Source of the DNA: an uncultured Porphyromonadaceae bacterium
GTDB taxonomy: Bacteria > Bacteroidota > Bacteroidia > Bacteroidales > Muribaculaceae
DNA length: 9,365 nucleotides
Direction: 5' to 3'
NCBI GenBank assembly: GCA_938027385.1
Contig: CALJBF010000063.1
Span: 1-9,365 of the forward strand
Part shown: positions 5,345 to 9,365 of the stretch, in pieces
How the letters are laid out: each line of letters opens with the position of its first letter
Numbering within the stretch: the first letter of the stretch is position 1
Program-made: the position numbers and the translations under genes
Notes under the pieces: generated by a model
Seen by the model: only the letters and a program-made list of their open reading frames with translations
What the model was told of the DNA's origin: nothing
Databases searched by the model: none

Positions 5345-5381
5345 TAACTTTGCGCAGACCGGTAAACATTAAATAATTTTG
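5345..5381 (+). promoter_or_regulatory. Candidate tandem promoters of the flavodiiron gene
   Basis: Two -7 boxes fit TAnnTTTG: TAACTTTG (5345-5352) and TAATTTTG (5374-5381). The TTTG of the first lies 21 bases upstream of the second and could act as its -33 element. For the first box, the only upstream TTTG (5317-5320, in the terminator T run) is 24 bases away, which is long. Predicted starts are near 5359 and 5388, giving leaders of about 50 and 21 bases. At least one is probably real; which one is not decided. Confidence 0.6.
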
Positions 5382-5408
5382 AACAGTTACTTATTCACGT
5401 TTCGATCC

Positions 5409-6611
5409 ATGAGGACAGCCAGAATTTCCGACAGAGTACATTATATCGGTGTCAACGACCGCACTACTACAAAATTTGAAGGGATGTGGCCCCTGCCGCT
5501 GGGCGTAAGCTACAACTCCTATATCGTAACCGGCAGCGAGAAGACCGCAATAATCGACGGTGTGGAGGCGTCGCACGCGCTCCGACAGATTGAGCTGATA
5601 AAGGCCATTCTCGGTGACCGTCAGCCCGACTATCTGGTAATAAACCACATGGAGCCTGACCATTCGGGCGCCATAACACTGTTGCGGCAGGCATTCCCCG
5701 ACATCACGATAGTGGGCAACGCCATGACTCTGGCATATTCACGCGGCTATTATGGTGTGGAAACACAGACTCTTCAGGTCAAGGATGGCGACACACTGTC
5801 GCTCGGCGAAGGCACAACACTGCGGTTCTCGCTGATACCGTTCGTACACTGGCCCGAGACCATGGTAACATATTTCGAGGAGGAGCAGATCCTCTTCAGC
5901 GGCGACGCCTTCGGATGTTTCGGCGCGCTCAACGGCGCGGTTGTCGACACCGACATGAACACCGACCGCTACTTCCCCGAAATGATACGCTATTACAGCA
6001 ACATCGTGGGTAAATACGGCAGTTTCGTGCAGAAAGCGCTTGCCAAATTCAGCGGCATCGAGATCGGCACCATCTGTTCCACCCACGGGCCTGTATGGCG
6101 CGAGCGCATCACCGAGGTCATTGACATCTATGACAGGCTCAGCCGTTACGAGCCTCTTGACAACGGCGTGACTATAGTCTACGGCTCGATGTACGGCCAC
6201 ACCGAACAGATGGCCGAAACTGCCGCAGAGGCGCTGGCCCAAGGGGGTGTGCGTGAAATATCGGTACTCAATGCATCGCATACCGACCTCAGCCACATAA
6301 TCGCCGAGATATTCACTCACCGCGGGCTCGTGATCGCCTCACCCACATATTCCGACACGATTTTCCCGCCCGTGGCCGCTGTAGTGGAGGCCATTGCCAC
6401 GCGCGGACTAAAGAACCGCGAAGTAGCCATTATCGGCGGCCACACCTGGTCACAGCAGGCCATAAAACAGATTCAACAGCACATCGAGGCATGCGAACTC
6501 CATACGGTAGCCGACCCCGTGAACTTCAAGCAGGCACCCTCAGCCGACCATCTGCGCCAGTGCAGGGAGGCCGCTGCGGAAATGGCTCGCATTCTCACCG
6601 GCGGCAACTGA
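5409..6611 (+). CDS. Class A flavodiiron protein (FprA-type O2/NO reductase)
   Basis: A cytoplasmic enzyme that reduces oxygen to water and/or nitric oxide to nitrous oxide, protecting anaerobes. The 400-residue length matches class A proteins. The N-terminal metallo-beta-lactamase-like domain (1-250) has the di-iron ligands: His80, Glu82 and Asp84 in NHMEPDHSG, His147 in FVHWPETM, Asp166 in FSGDAFG and His226 in STHGPVW. The C-terminal flavodoxin-like domain (254-395) has the FMN loop GSMYGHTEQMA and SPTYSDTIFP. There is no fused rubredoxin or flavin reductase, so electrons must come from a separate partner not encoded here. The ATG at 5409 is chosen because MRTARISD is the usual family start; a TTG at 5379 would extend it by 10 residues, but it overlaps the second -7 box. 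The gene stands alone and converges with the DUF2284 gene. Confidence 0.95.
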   Translation: MRTARISDRVHYIGVNDRTTTKFEGMWPLPLGVSYNSYIVTGSEKTAIIDGVEASHALRQIELIKAILGDRQPDYLVINHMEPDHSGAITLLRQAFPDITIVGNAMTLAYSRGYYGVETQTLQVKDGDTLSLGEGTTLRFSLIPFVHWPETMVTYFEEEQILFSGDAFGCFGALNGAVVDTDMNTDRYFPEMIRYYSNIVGKYGSFVQKALAKFSGIEIGTICSTHGPVWRERITEVIDIYDRLSRYEPLDNGVTIVYGSMYGHTEQMAETAAEALAQGGVREISVLNASHTDLSHIIAEIFTHRGLVIASPTYSDTIFPPVAAVVEAIATRGLKNREVAIIGGHTWSQQAIKQIQQHIEACELHTVADPVNFKQAPSADHLRQCREAAAEMARILTGGN

Positions 6612-6630
6612 CATGCCACGGGCCGTGGTG

Positions 6631-7182
6631 TCATCTGAAATGGGCGCCCACAAGCATCAGGTATTCGGGCAGGCAGCCGTCTGCCCCCCAAAGCAGGTCA
6701 AGACCAAGAAAATCCTTCACCGTGCGGCCGACATCGAACCCCCAGGCCTCAAGCGACGGCCTTACACATTCGGGATGCCGGCATGGCTTGCCGTATGGCC
6801 GCGTGCATGTACCGGCCGGGCAGTACAGGCATTCACCCGCAAACGTGAACACGCGGCCACCCTCGCTGCGTTCGATATCGAGCAGACGTCGCTCGAATTC
6901 CACACGATGCGGCCGCATCACGTCGCGCGCCGCAGAAACAGGCAGTTCCTTGGTCAGCGGTTCAATGCGCACGGCATGAAACGTTACCGTGCGGTATGCC
7001 CGCAACACCTTCTCTATGTCAATATCAAATGGCGGACAAGCCCATGACCGGCCGAAATTGGGGCATTCGCGGCACAGTGCCAGGAACCGTTCCGCATCAC
7101 GATAACGCGCCACATACTCGGCGGCCTCCGCGGTCGCCTCAAGTATGGTTGTCTTGCACTCGTATGTTCCGTAATCTTTCAT
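6631..7182 (-). CDS. DUF2284 cysteine-rich predicted metal-binding protein
   Basis: A 183-residue soluble protein with ten cysteines in the DUF2284 arrangement. The first cluster is CRECPNFGRSWACPPF (Cys37, Cys40, Cys49). The second is CLYCPAGTC (Cys118, Cys121, Cys126), then Cys134 and Cys139 in GKPCRHPECVRPSLEA, with Cys170 near the end. The pattern suggests iron-sulfur or zinc binding. No enzymatic role is established that I know of. The start at 7182 gives MKDYGTYECKTT; an upstream in-frame start at 7278 would overlap rodA and add 32 unrelated residues. It follows the rodA stop by 7 bases, so it is probably the last gene of the mrdA-rodA operon, though a link to cell-wall synthesis is unproven. 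The 19-base gap to the convergent flavodiiron gene holds only a short CCAC/GTGG hairpin with no T run. Confidence 0.88.
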   Translation of the reverse strand: MKDYGTYECKTTILEATAEAAEYVARYRDAERFLALCRECPNFGRSWACPPFDIDIEKVLRAYRTVTFHAVRIEPLTKELPVSAARDVMRPHRVEFERRLLDIERSEGGRVFTFAGECLYCPAGTCTRPYGKPCRHPECVRPSLEAWGFDVGRTVKDFLGLDLLWGADGCLPEYLMLVGAHFR

Positions 7183-7189
7183 GACATCA

Positions 7190-8674
7190 TCAGCGTGAGG
7201 CCCGCGCCACACGCGCGGCATCGATACGCAACAGGATGAATAGCAGGAATGTGAAACCCCACAGCGACGATCCGCCATAGCTGAAGAACGGCAACGGTAT
7301 GCCGATGACCGGACACAGACCGATCACCATGCCGATGTTGATGCAGAAATGGAATATCAGATACGACGCCACGCAATATGCGTACACGCGCCCGAATACG
7401 GTTGGCTGGCGCTCGGCAATGTGGATTACCCGCAGAATAAGCATCAGGAACAGCAGGATCACGCCTGTGGTGCCTACAAACCCTTCCTCCTCGCCTATCG
7501 TGCAGAATATGAAATCGGTATGCTGTTCGGGCACATACTTGAGCTTTGTCTGGGTGCCTTTGAGGAACCCTTTGCCGGCGACACCGCCTGAGCCGATGGC
7601 GATTTTCGACTGATTGACATTATAGCCGTCGCCACGCGGATCATCCTCGATGCTCAATGCCACCTTGATACGTTTCTGCTGATGGGGCATCATGTGGTTG
7701 AACACCACTCCCACCGACATCAGGAAACTCATCGACAAAACCACGGCAAGCACCGTGACCAGTAGTTTGTGGGCCTTGACCCGCAACATCTCGAACAGGC
7801 AGTACCCCACGGCCACGCCGATCACCGACATGAAGAACACATACCCCGGCACAGGCACACCGCACAAGGCGAGAATGACCTCTACAATAGCCGTGCCGAC
7901 AAACCAGAGCACCACATTGCGGGCGATGAAGGCGTTTCTCACATACGCGGCAAGCATACCCACCATCACAACCATAATCATGCACATCACGGCAAACTCA
8001 CCCGACGGCATGCCGATTATCATGGTCTGCGTGTATTTGATGGCCACGACGAAAATCACCACCGCGAAAAGCGCCGCGCCAAGCACCAGGCCGCTCATAC
8101 CTTCGCGGTAAAGCACGAAGAAGAGCGACATGTACACAAGTGCCGAACCGGTCTCTTTCTGCGCCAGGATAAGCACGATAGGCAGGAAGATTATAAGTAA
8201 CGCCTTCAAATAGTTCGACGACGATGCGTTGAGGCTGAAATTGTACGAGCTGAACAGTTTCGCCAGCGCAAGTGCGGTCGCGAATTTTGCGAACTCGGCC
8301 GGCTGAAGACTCATCGGACCGAGCACGAGCCATGACCGCGACCCCTTGATGTCGGGCGCTATGAATATCGTCACGATCAACAGCAGAATCATGGCGAAAT
8401 ATATCGGGTAAGCGTAGGTCTCGTACATGCGGGCGTCGATCAGCAACAGCACCATGCCGAGGGCGAACGACAGACCGATCCAGCGTATCTGCTTGCCCGA
8501 GAACTCGTCGAACGAGAATATCGACGCATGGTCGAAGTCATAGCTTGCGGCATAGATGCTGATTACCCCCGCCGTTACAAGCAGAAGGTAGAGGATTACG
8601 GTGAGCCAGTCGAGGTGACGCAGAATCCCCTGCCCTGACCTTTCACCCGCGCGGTATGTTGGAAATAGCGGCAT
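7190..8674 (-). CDS. rodA: Rod-shape SEDS peptidoglycan glycosyltransferase RodA
   Basis: An inner-membrane SEDS-family polymerase that builds glycan strands from lipid II with its partner PBP2 during side-wall elongation. Motifs include GSRSWL and QPAEFAK (112-130), the SKIAIGSGG glycine-rich loop (356-364), PEQHTDFIF (382-390) in the large periplasmic loop with the conserved Asp387, and PLPFFSYGGSS (460-470) near the C-terminus. At 494 residues it is about 120 longer than E. coli RodA (370). The extra is mostly between residues 205 and 325 and adds about four hydrophobic segments; I believe long RodA is common in Bacteroidota. The start at 8674 is chosen over 8755, which would put 27 non-family residues over the end of mrdA. 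It lies 22 bases after mrdA. Confidence 0.94.
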   Translation of the reverse strand: MPLFPTYRAGERSGQGILRHLDWLTVILYLLLVTAGVISIYAASYDFDHASIFSFDEFSGKQIRWIGLSFALGMVLLLIDARMYETYAYPIYFAMILLLIVTIFIAPDIKGSRSWLVLGPMSLQPAEFAKFATALALAKLFSSYNFSLNASSSNYLKALLIIFLPIVLILAQKETGSALVYMSLFFVLYREGMSGLVLGAALFAVVIFVVAIKYTQTMIIGMPSGEFAVMCMIMVVMVGMLAAYVRNAFIARNVVLWFVGTAIVEVILALCGVPVPGYVFFMSVIGVAVGYCLFEMLRVKAHKLLVTVLAVVLSMSFLMSVGVVFNHMMPHQQKRIKVALSIEDDPRGDGYNVNQSKIAIGSGGVAGKGFLKGTQTKLKYVPEQHTDFIFCTIGEEEGFVGTTGVILLFLMLILRVIHIAERQPTVFGRVYAYCVASYLIFHFCINIGMVIGLCPVIGIPLPFFSYGGSSLWGFTFLLFILLRIDAARVARASR

Positions 8675-8696
8675 TGTTCCGGATGCTTTATTGGTG

Positions 8697-9365
8697 TCAG
8701 TGGACTTTGCGCCCGCTGTAAAGGATTGTGTTCGACTCAAGCATACGTGTCTCAAGATGCTTGCGTTCGGGCGAGATATGCCCCTTCAGATATTTTTCTA
8801 TAACAAGCGAACCGATGGGCACGCCGTAGGTCGCGCCCCAGCCGCCGTTCTCCACATATACGCAGACAGCGATCTGCGGGTCTGTGTAAGGTGCGAATCC
8901 GATGAACGCCGAGTGGTCGCGGCCGTGGGGGTTCTGCGCCGTGCCGGTCTTGCCGGCCACCTCGATGTCTGGGAGAGCGGCCTGACGGCAGGTACCGCCG
9001 AGAACCGACATGCGCATGCCCTGTGCCACTTCGTCGAAATATCTCGTATCTATTGTCGGCACGCGTTTCGTAAGGAAATCGGCGTCAATTACGGTGTCGC
9101 TCACCTCTTTCACCACATGCGGGGTGATGAACCATCCGCGGTTGGCGATTGAGGCGCACAGGTTGGCTATCTGCAGCGGCGTGGCAAGAATCTCGCCCTG
9201 ACCGATTGACACGGAGATGATGGTGTTGGCGCTCCAGTGCCCTTCGCCGTAGATTTTGTTGTAGAACTTTGCGTTGGGGATGAAACCTCGTCCCTCATGA
9301 GGCAGATCCACGCCCAGACGGTACCCGAAACCGAGCGAGACAAGATGATTCTTCCATATCTCGAA
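8697..9365 (-). CDS. mrdA: Penicillin-binding protein 2, transpeptidase C-terminal part (partial)
   Basis: The last 222 residues of the elongasome transpeptidase that cross-links peptidoglycan with RodA; the N-terminal part lies beyond the right edge. Visible are the transpeptidase-fold strand FGYRLGVDLPHEGRG, the block ISVSIGQGEILATPLQIANLCASIANRG typical of class B PBPs, and the KTG box KTGTAQNPHG, followed by HSAFIGFAPY. The catalytic SxxK and SxN motifs are outside the window. The frame stays open to base 9365. The tail after the fold is short and charged. Gene order mrdA-rodA is the conserved rod-shape arrangement, which favours PBP2 over PBP3/FtsI. Confidence 0.93.
   Translation of the reverse strand, partial: FEIWKNHLVSLGFGYRLGVDLPHEGRGFIPNAKFYNKIYGEGHWSANTIISVSIGQGEILATPLQIANLCASIANRGWFITPHVVKEVSDTVIDADFLTKRVPTIDTRYFDEVAQGMRMSVLGGTCRQAALPDIEVAGKTGTAQNPHGRDHSAFIGFAPYTDPQIAVCVYVENGGWGATYGVPIGSLVIEKYLKGHISPERKHLETRMLESNTILYSGRKVH

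Noticed and set aside
5739..6320. Leftward 193-codon open frame
   Set aside because: It lies wholly inside the flavodiiron gene, whose iron ligands and FMN loop are on the plus strand; GC-rich codon use explains the open reverse frame.
6616..6628. CCACGG/CCGTGG dyad between the convergent flavodiiron and DUF2284 genes as a bidirectional terminator
   Set aside because: Only four base pairs can form around a workable loop and there is no T tract on either strand.
7769..8200. Rightward 143-codon reading frame very rich in histidine, resembling a metal-binding protein
   Set aside because: It is exactly antisense to the transmembrane part of rodA; hydrophobic Met/Val/Ile codons read as His-rich on the opposite strand. 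rodA motifs on the minus strand are decisive.

Overview
The window looks like chromosomal DNA from a Bacteroidota member, most likely order Bacteroidales. A GC-rich Muribaculaceae-like gut anaerobe is plausible, but that is an inference. The signs are: promoter boxes of the Bacteroidota type (TTTG / TAnnTTTG) at several gene starts, no obvious Shine-Dalgarno sequences, a secreted protein ending in a type IX secretion (Por) sorting domain, a stand-alone flavodiiron protein typical of anaerobes, and an unusually long RodA. No mobile element, CRISPR array, tRNA or rRNA is visible, and the gene content is mostly housekeeping.

Layout, left to right. (1) Positions 1-43 hold the first codons of a leftward gene, possibly a NUDIX hydrolase, with its own promoter. 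(2) Positions 116-1025 hold a leftward two-gene operon: a six-helix membrane protein followed by a small winged-helix regulator, ending in a terminator. Its upstream region carries a good promoter and two near-identical 17-bp dyads; one fills the spacer between the promoter boxes. This is a likely autoregulatory circuit. (3) A tiny rightward two-helix membrane protein (1249-1470) meets the next operon stop-to-stop with no bases between. (4) The leftward operon cysE-cysK-gpmA (4069 down to 1471) makes cysteine from serine and interconverts 3- and 2-phosphoglycerate, 3-phosphoglycerate being the precursor of serine. CysE ends in the isoleucine that usually docks into CysK. (5) Divergent from it is a signal-peptide protein with a C-terminal type IX sorting domain (4221-5078). 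(6) A 330-bp gap (5079-5408) holds a row of hairpins, a strong terminator and candidate promoters. (7) A class A flavodiiron protein (5409-6611) reads rightward. (8) A leftward elongasome operon, mrdA (partial) - rodA - DUF2284 gene, fills the right end.

The best candidate for something undescribed is the membrane protein/winged-helix pair with its paired operators. Next are the hairpin-rich gap before the flavodiiron gene, and the coupling of a cysteine-rich DUF2284 protein to the rod-shape genes. None of these is a dramatic new system; most of the window is recognisable core metabolism and cell-wall machinery.
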